Source: Pseudoscleropodium purum (taxonomy: Eukaryota > Streptophyta > Bryopsida > Hypnales > Brachytheciaceae). Taken from it: 64,000 nucleotides of DNA. Positions 1 through 11,728 of the stretch are shown here, piece by piece. Under the pieces are notes generated by a model. It searched no databases. It was not told where the DNA came from and saw only the letters and a program-made list of their open reading frames with translations. The stretch covers positions 13,238,479 to 13,302,478 of the forward strand of contig OZ017800.1 in the NCBI GenBank assembly GCA_963969395.1, in the 5' to 3' direction. The position numbers were made by a program, and so were the translations under genes. The first letter of the stretch is position 1; each line of letters begins with the position of its first letter.

Positions 1-33
1 AATCCGCAATCCACCAATAGTACTACCGTATGA

Positions 34-399
34 CTAATTCCTACCATAAATAATGTGCTCTTGGGGTGAATGTAGAGCGTACACATTCAGAATGGCCACA
101 TCCCCTCCGTCGAAGCCTGTCAATCTTTCCCATTGTGCTTGATAAACCCGACTACCTCCTGTCCACTTACTATGTGTTGTATTTTTGGAGCGGTGAACAT
201 CGCTAGCTACACCCTCGCTTCCAGCACCAGCTTCTTCCTCCGAGTGATTGTATGCCACGCTAGCTTCATGTCCAAAGTACTTGGCTTGTCTCCAGATTTG
301 AAAGCCTAAGTCGTCAAGCTTGGTGCTTCTCAACTTGTATTCTTGGAGACATAATATGTCTAGGTTTAGGGAAGTGAGAGTTAAGATTCTGATTTTCAC
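34..399 (-). mobile_element. LINE (non-LTR) endonuclease fragment, degraded
   Basis: A minus-strand reading frame of about 121 residues reads as the N-terminal part of an APE-type endonuclease of plant L1-like LINEs. It contains the motif DILCLQEYKL, whose Glu is the metal-binding residue of the family, then IWRQAKYFGHEASVAYNH, an acidic/Gly stretch, and GGDVAILNVYALHSPQE, which matches the usual NVYAPNSPQER block. The frame stops just after this block where an intact LINE would continue to the GDFN motif, so the copy is broken. The rest of the element would lie beyond the left edge. The assignment to endonuclease is fairly safe; the clade is inference. Confidence 0.7.
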
Positions 400-969
400 T
401 TATGAGACTGGATGAAGGAAAAGCAACTTCCTGAAGACCTGAAATAGGGTTCATCTGTAAAAAAAATTGCATAACCTTATTCATGAGTGCCATCAAAATC
501 ATAGTGGTAATCAGGATAAGGTAGGAGGTTCTGGCTTGGAACTGTAAGACTCCTTTTACAACAAACCTATCAAGTGCATGCTCTCTGGCTACAGTATTTT
601 GGTTTGCACAGTCAAAACATAAAACACTCACTCATGGGCAATAGTTAATTAAGTTGCTCTTCAGAGCAACTCTTCTCGATTACATGTGAAGTGACAAGGT
701 TGAGTCTCGACATGCTTGCATCAATTGCATTCAAGTCTTGAAAAATGATATAAAGTGAAGGGTGTTTGTAATGGACAAATTCTAGATGTGACTTTGTGGA
801 TTTTGTGATACCTTTGACATGATTGTGGAATTGGTCAACTTCTCACTTTGTCACTTGATATTTGTGGTCACAAGGGTTCTTTCCCTCACTCCAAGGATTT
901 TTCAGAAATTTCCCTACCTCGATATTGGATCTGTGGTATGAGTTGGTTTAAGTTTGAAAAGTAAAACTA
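400..969. other. Intergenic, with a solo AGGTAGGAGG motif
   Basis: No gene was recognised. At 519-530 there is a single TAAGGTAGGAGGTT that matches the terminal repeat of the TA-flanked MITEs elsewhere in the window, without a partner end nearby. It could be the remnant of an element, or chance. Confidence 0.4.
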
Positions 970-1378
970 AGGTAGGAGGCTTAAAAATGGTGCATCTAAA
1001 GGCTGGTCCGCCTTTTTCATGTATTTCTTTGGACGGGAGTATTTTAGCTTATTTTTTAGACAAAGAAAAGTTGATGAGGAATCTAACCCAAGTGGTTTCG
1101 TATTTTTCCAAAGATTTTTGAATTACTTATGAATTTTCAAACGAGTTGGGTCGTAGGTCCCTATTTATGACTCTAGGTCTTTCATAAACGGTTTACTTGC
1201 AATTCTAAATAAAAATGGGGAAAACAAAGAAAATGATTGGCTCTTGCAATTAATAATGTTTTTTTCCTTGGTTCATTCAATGACTATACTAGTTGATTTT
1301 AGAACCAACTCATGTCCATTTCATAGCCATTTATAGGGTCCATTCTTAATGCTCGCACTGTTTTACAGCCTCCTACCT
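970..1378. mobile_element. TA-flanked MITE with AGGTAGGAGGCT terminal inverted repeats
   Basis: The left end AGGTAGGAGGCTTAAAAATG and the right end (reverse complement AGGTAGGAGGCTGTAAAACA) share 12 perfect terminal bases and partial similarity over about 24. Both ends are flanked by TA, giving a 409-bp element with a TA target duplication, as in Tc1/mariner-Stowaway type elements. There is no coding capacity. The same terminal sequence occurs at 16870-17172 and 60217-60542, although the interior here is different. Confidence 0.75.
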
Positions 1379-4300
1379 TATATCTCATAATCATGTTCTT
1401 CTTTGAGTTATGATGACCTTCTGTTTAGATCTTTTCATTGAGCATGATTGAACAAAATCTAACCATTGAGTTTATCTCCAATAATATGATGCTAATATAA
1501 ATTGTGCCCACCTTTAACAAGTCAAGAGCTTTCAAAAAAAGATCTAGAATGGCTACAAATAGTATACTATCATGCAACATGTGATCACATACTTGCAATG
1601 TACCCATTTGATTTTGCAAGAATGACAAACTAGATTGAGACTAAACAATTTGTATTTAATTGACACATTACAAGAATTAGAATTTTCTATGCAAATGAAA
1701 AATCATTTTGAAACAAATATATCTAGAACATTATCTCTAACTCACTCTAATAATGCCAAAAATGAACATCCACTAGATTTTGTGAATAGAGTCGAAGATG
1801 AAACATCCAAATGTAGGCTACGGCATTTTAGATTCTGAGTTGATTATCTAGAAAACCTCATATTTGTAAAAGTGGCTCCATGTAATCAAATAATTTGATT
1901 GGTGACAATTATAGTCACTTGACTAAAGCTAGTGTGCATTTATAACTCACAATTTTGGACCTTCTAAAATGAGCAACATGAACATCAATTGGAACAAGGA
2001 GAGTGAATATGCTAATTTCAAAACTCTAAAGTAACTTTTGAACTAAATATAAATTGGAAAGAGGAGAGTCATTGTGACAATTCAACACCTATGATTATAA
2101 AGTGTTCACCCAAACAATAGATTGAGTTATAGACATTCCAAGTTGCTCCTTACTCAACTACAGATAGGTACTCAAAACTAATACCGTGAATACCAATGAA
2201 AACTCCTTGTCTAATAAATTGCTTTACTGTTTCTTATTAGAAACAAATGTATCATGCTTTACCTAGAGATCTAAAATCTGCAATTCAAAACACATCTATC
2301 AATTGGTACTCACTAAGAAGATGCTTCATTTTTTCAATATCACATATCTTCTGCAAGACCTTGAAGCGAATTTACAACCAAGACTCCTTCACATTTGGAC
2401 ACCAGGTACCCTTCACCTTTCAACAATGTCTTCCTTCTATTTGTTTCCTACACCTAATTCATCTCCATGATACTGATAATACTGATAATTATAGTCTCTT
2501 GTAGATTTCTATAAGCAAGGATGGCAATTAGCCATTCATCCAGAGTAGCTCATTTCAAACTCATAACAAGTAAGGATTTCTTTTGACACTCGATTTTTTA
2601 GGTTCTCATTGAGATTATCCTCACAAACTTAATGGAAAAGCACACTTAAGACAAGGAACCTCATCCCCAAACCAGACAAGGAACTTACTTCAGAAGTTCT
2701 ACAAGTTGGGTATGAGCGGAGTGCTAGGAAGGCATTAGAGGTTTTTTGAGGCCTCAACAAGACTGCGGTTTTTGTATCCCTTAAAATGCTGGGAATGTAG
2801 CAAGCAACATAGTTTGAAGTGGCTGAGAGAGTGCCACATCATTTTTCGATTATTATTATTTTTTTGAATTTATTTTTCTAACAGCCGGTCGCTTCCTTCA
2901 CTGCAAAGGAACAATGAAGGGGAATAGGCCTGAAATGAACTATTGTTGCCGTCAAATCTCCCCTAATGGCTTGCTTTTGCAAGTCTATGTTTTGACATCA
3001 ACAAAGATGGGATGAAGCAAGGCCTAGTCCACATGAATTGTTCAATGGGGGTACATAATGTCTTGCCTCCATTTAATGTTATCTCCATAAGTATTAAAAA
3101 TCTCATTTGTTTTATGGAGATTTGTGCTTCTGTAAAAATACACTATTGTGTTATTAGTTAAGTGTTAAGTAACATGAAATGTTTAGTTCTCCACTTCATT
3201 GATTTGACTTTGATGAAATTCAAAAAAATTGTAGAATTCAAAAATGCATGTTATGAGTGCACTTGAGTCTTTGAAGAATTTTTTTTGAACAATGATTTAA
3301 TGAAGTCAAGTGATTCATTAAGAATATCTAAGAGGTTTCGAAGCAAATATAGTACAATCTTGGTGTTTAGAAGAAATTCATCAAACTATTATAGTTTGTT
3401 TCTTTCAACTAGTTTAGATAGGTTCAGATTGATGAATGATGTCTCATATTTTCTATACTTTCATCTTTTTTTTTTTAATATATTTTGTTGAAATCTTATA
3501 AATGTTATTTTTGTAAATGTTACATATTATCAAGACCAATTTTCATAAGTGTTCAATGTTAATACTATATGTGGTACTGGTACAATATTGTTTGAACTCA
3601 CCCCCTAACAATTATGGAAGGCTTAGGTGTAGAAGTGGAATCTTGAGGCCTATAAAGTACACGTGGGTTTACATCCATTCAGATGTAGTCACGAAATTGT
3701 CATACATCATTTCACAAGCCCTATCATTTGATCCCTCACCATAAATCCAACACATAAATTGATTGTCTTCTTCATTAGCTAGACAATTAATAAATTTTAA
3801 AAAAGAATCAACAAACTTTGACCACATGGAATCAATACATTGACAAAGAAGTGTGTGAGCTTTCATTTGCGTAGTGCTACGTCTGTGATCACCAACCCCA
3901 ATTCCCAAGCAATGAAGTTGTCGGTGCTTTCATGTTCCTTGCGTCTGCATCAATGGAGGTTCAAAGTATTGCAAATGAGTGAAAGGCTTGCATTAAGAGA
4001 AATTAATCGAGTAGCTATGGCATTTTGATCGACGGAGAAATTCGTGGAGAACCATGATGTTTTTGAGCTTCTGGAACACATTCGAAGTGTCCGATAAGAT
4101 ATCCGCCGTTTCCAAAAGCTGAAGAGAGGGAAGCGAGAGGTCCGCTTAACAATGGCAGTGTGATTTAATCCGCAACAATCAGCAATATCGGCTTGGCAAT
4201 CCGCCTGCTACTTAATGAGCTCCATTACGGCGAATTCAGCTATATGCTCACTGCCGCCCCCCCACATCCGCGAAGACCGAACGACGGCCAGGAAAGAGAG

Positions 4301-4455
4301 AGATGGAACCCTGAGCGCAAAGAGAAGAGAGGTGGCAGTCATGCATGATCATAAAATTCTCTACAGTGCTTGGGAAATTGGGGAGGAATTTGAGATGCAC
4401 AGCCGGAAGTCCCAAGCAACATTCTGGTGCAGTTCTCGGTAATGCATGTGTCCCA
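1379..4455. other. AT-rich intergenic region, no recognisable gene
   Basis: Only short frames (under about 85 codons) without recognisable domains are present. A minus-strand frame at 3669-3908 has protein-like composition but no family was recognised. The last 300 bases become GC-richer towards the RNase gene and probably hold its promoter and 5' UTR. Confidence 0.5.
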
Positions 4456-5510
4456 ATGGAGTTGCAGCGGCTGGCGCTCGCTGTCCTGTTCCTTGCGGTC
4501 TTCTCGTTGGTGGAAAGAGATGGTGACAGGCAATTCATCTCTTCCAAGTCCTTTCGGAGAACGGAGAGTAATCGACATGAGATTGATAAGAGATTTGACT
4601 ACTTCCTCTTTGTACAACAGGTGAAACCGTGGAGCCCTAATTCTTCGGAACCCTAATTCGAAGCTTGACCTGACGATCGAATCGCATAACGTGCTCTTTA
4701 GTGTGCTTTGATTACTCTTCTGTACAATTTTGCAATTTGAGATTCAATTTGATCTTGGTCCGGTTGTGGTAGTGGCCGGGGTCATACTGCGACACCAAGA
4801 GGGGCTGTTGCTTCCCCGTGACTGGCGAACCCGGCCCTGTCTTCGGCATCCACGGCCTCTGGCCCAACCGCAACGACGGCACATACCCAACGAAGTGCAG
4901 GAGTATAGCGTTCGATCCAAACGAGGTAAGACTAATCCCCAATCCCCAGAGAAGAACGCAGGCTGTCGTTAACTTCGTTTTAGGGTTTACTGAGCAATTA
5001 GGGTTTGCATTGCAGCTCGCGGAAATGATGAATCTCTTGCATAAGACCTGGGGCACCTTAGCGTGCAAGTCGAGAAGCAACGAAGATTTCTGGAAACACG
5101 AATGGTCCAAGCACGGCGCGTGCTCGGGTCTCTCGCAACGGCGATACTTCCAAGCCTCCCTTGACCTCTACAACCAATACGACATCGCCGGCGCTCTTCG
5201 CGACCAAGGCATTCTTCCGGACGACCGTCATTACCCGATGGTGAACATCACCAACGCACTCACGGCGCTTCTCGGGTATTCTCCTCAAATCGTGTGCAAC
5301 AAGGACCCCGATGGAAACCAACAGCTCCACGAAGTCCGCGTCTGCGTTGCGAACGATGCAACCACGTTGATCGAGTGCCCTGTCCAAAAAATCTGTCGAG
5401 GTTTAGTACAGTTTCCGGTTTACGGCGGGGTTCCATCCAGACACACTGTCTCCACTATAGAACCCCAAGCTTCTCATGTAGCTATGGATTCCTCTGACGG
5501 TGAATTCTAG
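4456..5510 (+). CDS. Secreted S-like ribonuclease T2, 3 exons
   Basis: Predicted exons are 4456-4620, 4773-4925 and 5016-5510, with GT-AG introns in phase 0, giving about 270 residues, close to the usual plant RNase T2 length plus a C-terminal tail. The start MELQRLALAVLFLAVFSL begins a hydrophobic signal peptide, so the protein should enter the secretory pathway (vacuole or apoplast). Exon 1 ends FDYFLFVQQ and exon 2 continues WPGSYCD, the classic family block. Conserved active-site segment 1 is FGIHGLWPN and segment 2 is FWKHEWSKHGAC, so both catalytic histidines are present. Cysteines at CCFP, at TLAC and in the C-terminal half match the disulfide pattern. The enzyme should cleave single-stranded RNA by way of 2',3'-cyclic phosphates; roles in phosphate recycling and RNA turnover are known for the family and only inferred here. 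The residues after FPVYGG are a low-similarity tail. Confidence 0.92.
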
Positions 5511-6138
5511 TCTCCGACGATGTCGACAGATCCAGTACAAGCAATTTGAACCATGGAAGTCGCGAATTTCATGGGTTCAGGGTTTAGGCCACAGGATCTT
5601 TGAATTGCCTGGCCAGTTTTTGCTGGGGAAGACATCGCTGGGAAGGTGTCATCGAAGCATCGAAACGAGGGCTCTGTCGGCACAGTTACCTGTAAAGCCT
5701 TATATCCCGGTCTCGCAACTTTCGCACTTGCGGCGACCCTTCTGGCGCACCCATGGCACGCGCATTTCGAGTTCCTGCCGAGAATTTTTTCAAGCTGTTG
5801 TTCGACTGGAGTTGCATCCCAGCCCTTGAGCTCTCATCACTGCACTGCTGCAGAAACTCAATCTACTCAATATAAGGGTGTCGCCAGTACCGAACATTAC
5901 ATCTGGGTGTGTTCCAGCTGAGTGCTACTTCAATTTTCCTGTTTTGGGTGAGCTGGTTATCGGCACTAGCAATTTGCGAGTGAATGCAATTTGACGGAAT
6001 ATGTAAGTAAGAGTTTGCATCGAAGGAGGTGTGCTCGGGGATTCTCACTGTTGACAGTCTTCTAGGTAGTATTTTGGAGGCTGTTGTGTTGTGAAAGCGT
6101 CCTTACATGATTTGCAAAAACTTTTGTTCCAGCAGAGG
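5511..6138. other. Intergenic: RNase 3' region and promoter of the b561 gene
   Basis: Short overlapping frames show no conserved domain. The two neighbouring genes are co-directional about 630 bases apart, so this stretch probably holds the RNase 3' UTR and the promoter and leader of the next gene. Confidence 0.5.
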
Positions 6139-8990
6139 ATGGTGATGGCTTTGGCGTTCCAATTGTGGATACTGGTTGTTGCACTGGTTGTGGGCTTGGA
6201 GGGAGCAATTGCGCAAGATTGCAACAAAACCTTCACTGCCAGGAGCTTCACGAATTGCAGCAAGCTGGGATCACTGGGTGCCTCTCTTGCCTGGACGTTG
6301 CACTCGTCCAACCGCACCATTAACTTCGCCTTCACAGGTATGGAATATGGTCCCATTAATTTGTTGAGGTCTCGAATGCCATTGATTGCACAATTCTCCT
6401 TCTCTGCATACCAACCACACACCAGCTAAGTGGAATGATAGCAAGAGATTTTCGTTCATGTTGTAAGAAAGTTGGTTCTCTTCTTGTAGCTCCGAACTTA
6501 CGTCCGTCCTTTGTCTAGTCGTGTATCCACATAATCGTCCATTGTAGAATTGCAAGATACTTTCTTGTAGGACCAACTTTCACTCTCTTACCAAGTGAGA
6601 ATAGTTATGTGCAATGAATTTGAAGTGAAAAGGAAGGCCAGTTTTCATCAGTGTATGCATCTTTAATGATAAGAAATACGTTATTCTAGACCCATCTTGT
6701 GGACATTTTGAGATTTTAATCGAAAGTTACTGGAAGTTTCAAATCAACGTGGGATTCATTTGCTAAGCCATGTGAAATCTAGGTTGTATAGTGATTGGCA
6801 TGTCTACAATATTTGGTGTGAATTGAGGGTTTGTTTTGTTGAAAAGCAATTTCTCTACTGCTAAACTATCTATTGCTTTGTCACGAGGATGTGAGCAGTT
6901 TGGTGGGTTGGGTGGCTGGAGCGTCAACCCAACCTTCCACATTTTGTGCATTTGTCCAAAGCTCTAGCTTTAGGAGCATTCCGCACATAAATCTCATGAT
7001 TTTGGTGCTCTGACTCATGCCATTTTAGCAAATATGACCATGACGTAATTGCTCAGGGCTTGTAGGGAGAATTGGTTTAGTTGCAAAGCAGTTGCTTCCA
7101 CTTCTAAGCTGTCCATTAATTTGTCACAGAGGATGCGGATAGTGTGGCGGGTTGGGTGGGCTGGGGCATCAATCCCACGGGAGGCTTGATGCCAGGAACG
7201 CAAACGCTGGTGGCGTTTTGGGACACAGCGCGGGCGAATGTGGTGGTGTATCAGTACGACTTGACGGTGGCTGTGGCGTACCACCCCGAGACTCCGCCTT
7301 ATCCCGTCTCCAATTTGAGCGTGCTGTACAGAGACACTTCTGTGGAAGGGGCTGGCACTGTGGTCACCATCTTCACCACTATGTACTTGGCCTCTAACCA
7401 GATGGCGTCGTTGAACCATGTTTGGAACAAAGGCTTCCGTGTGGTGCTCTCCACGCTCAGCCCCGGTGGCCATCACCTCACGGCTGAGAATCGGGCCTCC
7501 CGAGTGAACATCGACATGGTCACCGGCGCTTTCACCTCCATCAGTGACAACGAGCACCTCAAAAATGTAAGTTTTTTGTTCCTATTTTCAAGAGGATTTC
7601 AACTCAATTAAAAACATATTACCCCGTATATGAAGTCAATATGAAATCAGTTATGAAAGTTTGAAATTTTGTTCCAGAGCAGTGGGAAGACTTAGTGAAA
7701 TTTTGAAGTTTTTGTCCATAATCAACCTTGCCAAGAATCCTACAAATCTGCAGATTTTACCTAAGAGTACGTCTTTTTGTAATATTTTTTTGTTACTGTT
7801 TGCTAGGCACAAGGACATATGGTATCCGACGTTTTTTCAGTTTTTCATTTAGGGACTTGGCAACCTTGAGTTTGTGCCCGTACACTAATCGGATGGTGTG
7901 GTGTTGCAATTGTGTGGGGATGTCCAGGCCCATGGGATTATCAATGTGATTTCGTACGGGATGTTGATGCCACTGGGAGTGATGGTTGCACGTTACTTGC
8001 GTGGTGCGGATCCCTTGTGGTTCCACCTTCACAGAGCATGCCAGACGGCAGCGTACGTCTTGGGTGTGGTGGGCTTTGGCATGGGCTTGCGACTCCAGAC
8101 CTACGCGCCAATGCTGCTATATCACAAGCACCGAGACCTTGGAGTTTCCATCTTTGTCTTCACCACTCTTCAGGTAGGATCAGCCCTTGGCTCTTGCCCA
8201 AATCTGGATCTCCCGGAGTCTAGTTCTCAGCTTTTGCATGTGCATTTAACATGGCTTTGCTAAAATTGAACTTTTGTACATCAATCAATCATGGGGAGTT
8301 GTGCCATGGATGGAAGTAGAGCCTCATTATGAGAAGTAATGGCCCACTGTTGAATGGCAATGCCTTAGCATGAATATCGATGTTGCACTAAGCGAATTAG
8401 TGGGTGCCACAGTGCACAAATTGTGTTGTTTGATATGGATCATTCTTGCTTCACTCTTTCCCCTTTGATGTGGCTTGTTGGTTTGTAAAGAAACAAATAT
8501 GACATAGTTTGAATCTGTGACAATTGTGCGAGATATTTTACAATGTTTTGTGGGAAGGTCATATTTAAAGAGGTCTGATAGTAAATTGGGCACTTTTAAA
8601 ATTTGAGATTCTGAAAACTCTTATTCCTGAGTGGAATATGAGTCTCAGAGCTTTGGCTGCTGGGTGGAGATTGCAATTTCCCTTCTGACTCCCTTATTGG
8701 TGGTGTTGTAGGTGTTGGCCTTGGTCCTGAGGCCACACAAGGACAACAAGTGGCGCAAGTATTGGAATGTGTACCACCACCTGATTGGGTACACCACCAT
8801 TGCTCTGATCGTCGTCAATGTCATTACGGGTATTGATATCTTAGACCCTGGCAACAGGTACCGCATAGCCTACTTTGCGTATATTGCGTTCCTGGTTGCT
8901 GTGAGTGCATTGCTCGAGGTTTGGATGTGGACTAGATGGTTTCAAAACCGCAGGAGAAAAAAAGAGCGGATGAGCAATGCGAATATTTAG
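6139..8990 (+). CDS. DOMON and cytochrome b561 domain protein (CYBDOM), 4 exons
   Basis: Predicted exons are 6139-6337, 7130-7566, 7928-8173 and 8712-8990, all with GT-AG borders and compatible phases, encoding about 386 residues. The start is an ATG opening a hydrophobic signal peptide (MVMALAFQLWILVVALVVG). The extracytoplasmic DOMON domain follows (LGASLAWTLH, then GWVGWGINPTG and MPGTQTLVAFW, hallmarks of plant AIR12/CYBDOM proteins). From about residue 213 comes a cytochrome b561 core with its heme-ligand histidines in helices reading AHGIINVISYGMLMPLG, FHLHRACQTAAYVLG, HRDLGVSIFVFTTLQ and YHHLIGYTTIALIVVN. The C-terminus is basic and cytosolic (RRRKKER). Family members are plasma-membrane transmembrane electron carriers thought to pass electrons from cytosolic ascorbate to apoplastic acceptors. 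The substrate here is inference. Confidence 0.93.
6817..6936 (+). repeat. Decayed intronic duplicate of the exon 2 start
   Basis: Inside intron 1, 6817-6936 resembles 7060-7175, which spans the end of the intron and the beginning of exon 2. Shared pieces include TTTGTCAC followed by GAGGATG, and GGTGGGTTGGGTGG against GGCGGGTTGGGTGG. Translated in the matching frame it would give GGLGGWSVNPT next to the real GWVGWGINPT. It appears to be a non-functional local duplication of the splice acceptor region about 240 bases upstream. Confidence 0.55.
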
Positions 8991-10582
8991 CCTCAAGAGA
9001 TAGATGATGCCCTTTAGGTTTGGTTTGAAGTAGAAGCATTGATGTAATTAGCACCTCCTTTAGGATTGATTTCTAGAATACCCTCGATAGAGCTTAGAGA
9101 ACAAGTTTCGGGAGTCAAATATGTCTACACGAAGACCTGGAGTATCTGTTAATACTCTAGCTGTATGTGTAGACTTACATTGGTACATATGTCTACACGA
9201 AGGCCCAGAGTACTTCCCCTCCAAGTTGCACCACTCATTGTATTTTATTGCAGATTATGAATTTGCATGAGTTGTAAATTTGAAGCTAACAATTTCCAAA
9301 TAATCCAAGACCAAAAAGAAAATGTTAAATGAAGACCAAGCAGGCAAAATCAATAAGTTATAGTTGGGATGCACTAATGGAAGGAACGACAAATGCGGCT
9401 ATGAGCTTATCGGCAACTGCTCTTCCAGCCAGCTGCTCTCAATTTGGAGTTGCCTACAATTGATGAGGTACATTGATGCCAACCCAAAAGTTACACGTTC
9501 CTTCCAATTTAATGTTGAGTAGCACTGTATCAGTGAATTCAGTGAATTGCATTTTCGAACATGTTCCAATTTTCGAACACATTTTCAAAGTTCTGTTTTT
9601 TTGGTGCATTTGAAGGTTTGCTACTCTTTTCTCTTGATTCTTATGTCTCTTATCTTTGGCTTATGGTTCGTTCGCATTTCATTTGAGCAACGGAGTTAAA
9701 TAACTGAATCTAGTTCGAAGTGTAAAGGGATCGAAGTTTAGAAGTGTTTTTTGTATAAGCCTGCTTCGATCATTACGATCTTGGAGATGAAAGAAATAGT
9801 TTTTAAAAATCGGTGGAGATGTAGACTTAAAAGTTAGGTACAAGATCCTATGGTTAGAAGATTAATAGACCCTATGGTTGCAAAAGAGATCACAAATTTG
9901 TCCACTTTCCATGTTTTTCAAAACCTGCTGCTCAACACCCGCTGCTTTGGGGCAGATGTACTCAAAACAACTGAAATAGTTAAGGAGTTGAGCATGTTGT
10001 ATCCCAGTTCAATGAAGAATGCAAACTAAAGGTTGATCGTATTATTGCTAAATAATGCATAATTACACCATCAAAACGTGATAAGAATTACCAAACCAAC
10101 TGGTTGGTCAACCGAGTTCAGCCTCAGCGGTTTTGGTCTTCCGATACTTTCCATCACCAGATCCCAGAGATTCTGTGACCAACTGGCAGTTGGGTCACGA
10201 TGAAGTACACTCCTTGAAGAGCAAGTCAAGGATGCGTACAGTTGCAATTTCATAGTGACAAGCATGATTGTGCAGAGTAGAAAAGAAGGATAATAAAATA
10301 GACAACCCGGACAAAGCCAGATACAAAGCAGGTCCTCTCTGACGGAGACCTTCACAAAACTCTTCAACCACCATTAGGCAGGTACGGCTGCACAACATGC
10401 AAAAGGCTACGGGCAGCATCGAAGGTCAACAACAAATATTGGGAAACTTTTGGGACGAGGACCTTCTATACAGGCTCACTAAACATAGCGAAGTCCACAA
10501 TGGAGCTCAATCACGAACTATCACATATAAATAAACTCTTCAGGAGCTTTCCCATGACCACTTGCACTGCACAGTTCATATT
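8991..10582. other. Intergenic, no clear gene; short direct repeat at 9117-9215
   Basis: ATATGTCTACACGAAG occurs twice about 68 bases apart (near 9119 and 9187), with an inverted piece TGTGTAGAC between them. Minus-strand frames at 10071-10419 look protein-like (for example YEIATVRILDLLFKECTSS) but no family was recognised and no splice partners were found. The remainder shows nothing recognisable. Confidence 0.4.
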
Positions 10583-10610
10583 AAAACCCTAAACCCTAAA
10601 ACCCCAAACC
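10583..10610. repeat. Telomere-like telo-box cluster
   Basis: The sequence reads AAAACCCTAAACCCTAAAAC followed by CCCAAACC, short interstitial copies of the plant telomere unit CCCTAAA. It lies just beyond the 3' end of the LEA-2 gene. Similar motifs occur at 22849-22870 and 51680-51785. Such telo-boxes are common near plant genes and this is not a telomere. Confidence 0.6.
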
Positions 10611-10633
10611 TTGGAAGTGTATTCTTCCTGGGG

Positions 10634-10878
10634 ATGTATCTATACTTTCAAAGCCAAAAGGAATCTGATGAACCTAAGGCTTCCACTTTCACTTAAAACA
10701 CTTGCTGAGTGGATGTCTCTATACTTTCAAACCCAAAAGAAGTAAGATAAACCGAAGGCTTCCACTTCTACTTACAAGACTTGCTGAGCGCATGTCTCTA
10801 TTAATACTTTCAAAGCCAAAAGAAAGACCGCTGATGAACCTAAGGCTTCCACTTCCACTTACAACTCTTACTGAGCAG
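10634..10878 (-). repeat. Three tandem copies (about 79 bp) of the LEA-2 gene's 3' end
   Basis: Units at 10634-10712, 10713-10791 and 10792-10878 each contain, on the plus strand, CTTTCAAA-CCAAAAG followed by GGCTTCCACTT and TTGCTGAG or TTACTGAG. The third unit overlaps the coding sequence: on the minus strand it encodes the C-terminal tail LLSKSCKWKWKP of the LEA-2 protein plus its stop. The two downstream copies repeat this tail (one as SKSC, stop, KWKP), so the gene's terminus and 3' UTR have been triplicated. Confidence 0.8.
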
Positions 10879-11718
10879 TTGCGCCCCGCCAGGAGCACTC
10901 GGAGGCGCAACGTGAAAATTGCAATTGACATGAATCCACACAGCGGGCGTCAACCACGACCCCATCTTAATCGCCACTCGCGTATCGATTCTCGCATGCA
11001 AGGGCACATCATTCGCCTTGATACTTACCAGCAAACTCCCCCCTTGGGTCACAGTCAAAGGAGCCTTAACGGCCAAAATATCACTTCTAACAAAAGTTGT
11101 GTTCTGCACCTCCTGATAAAACCCTGGAATTATAGCCTTCCCGACGTTAGCTCCTTCATAAGTCGTCTGAATGTTCACCCTCCTGTAGTCAATCCTAATC
11201 TTCTTATTCGGGTTCTTGGCGTGAAGCGTAAACACGATATCAGTGTCAACAAACGTCGGGTCTGTAGGCTTGAGAGACGTAGATGCGTTGTCGTAGGTTG
11301 CAGTGACATTCATCTTGTTGATGCGGACGTCTTGGACGCTGTATTGAGGGATCTGGGGCTTGAAGACGATCCAAATGATGAGCGCTGCAAGGCCTAAGAG
11401 GAAGATCAACAAGACGAGGAAGATGCAACAGGTGGCCAGGCATCGTCTACAGCACTTTCGGCCATTGTTTTTGCGAGACTTGAGAGGTGCGACAGGTTTG
11501 AGAAGTTTGAGAGGTCTGATGGGAGGTCGGCCGATTTCTGTTGGTGGGGGGCGGTTGGGACTCTCATAGCCTGGCGTTGTGTAGGCTTTCAGAGGTTGGT
11601 AGTTGGGATGGAAACTGTAGCCTGTGGCGGTGGATCTCTCGGTTGCTGTAGGGCTTACAGGTTCGGAAATCTCAGGGTCATAGTGGGAAGGGTGAACACG
11701 TTCTCCTCGTCCAGCCAT
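10840..11718 (-). CDS. NDR1/HIN1-like LEA-2 domain membrane protein (NHL family), single exon
   Basis: This intronless frame encodes 292 residues. The N-terminal half (residues 1-80) is Pro/Ser/Thr-rich and likely cytosolic and disordered. A basic patch SRKNNGRKCCRRC precedes one membrane segment at about 96-119 (CCIFLVLLIFLLGLAALIIW). A LEA-2 domain follows (YSVQDVRINKMNVT, then DIVFTLHAKNPNKKIRIDYR, the family's N-P-N-K-I-x-I-Y block, then IPGFYQ and the closing basic tail). NHL proteins are plasma-membrane proteins connected with pathogen response and wall-membrane contact; the role here is inferred from family. Start choice: the first ATG gives MAGRGERVHPSHYD, a typical NHL N-terminus. 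The last residues are encoded within a tandem repeat unit. Confidence 0.92.
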   Translation of the reverse strand: MAGRGERVHPSHYDPEISEPVSPTATERSTATGYSFHPNYQPLKAYTTPGYESPNRPPPTEIGRPPIRPLKLLKPVAPLKSRKNNGRKCCRRCLATCCIFLVLLIFLLGLAALIIWIVFKPQIPQYSVQDVRINKMNVTATYDNASTSLKPTDPTFVDTDIVFTLHAKNPNKKIRIDYRRVNIQTTYEGANVGKAIIPGFYQEVQNTTFVRSDILAVKAPLTVTQGGSLLVSIKANDVPLHARIDTRVAIKMGSWLTPAVWIHVNCNFHVAPPSAPGGAQLLSKSCKWKWKP

Positions 11719-11728
11719 GGTGCTGGCC

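Noticed and set aside
4818..5510. A single open frame of 230 codons inside the RNase gene, reading through intron 2.
   Set aside because: The intron has good GT-AG borders, and removing it joins the family blocks at the usual position; the read-through segment does not resemble RNase T2.
10583..10610. A telomere or chromosome end.
   Set aside because: Only two to four imperfect CCCTAAA units are present, as is common in short interstitial telo-boxes near plant genes.
10702..11397. Plus-strand frame of 231 codons.
   Set aside because: Antisense to the LEA-2 gene, which has clear domain support on the minus strand.
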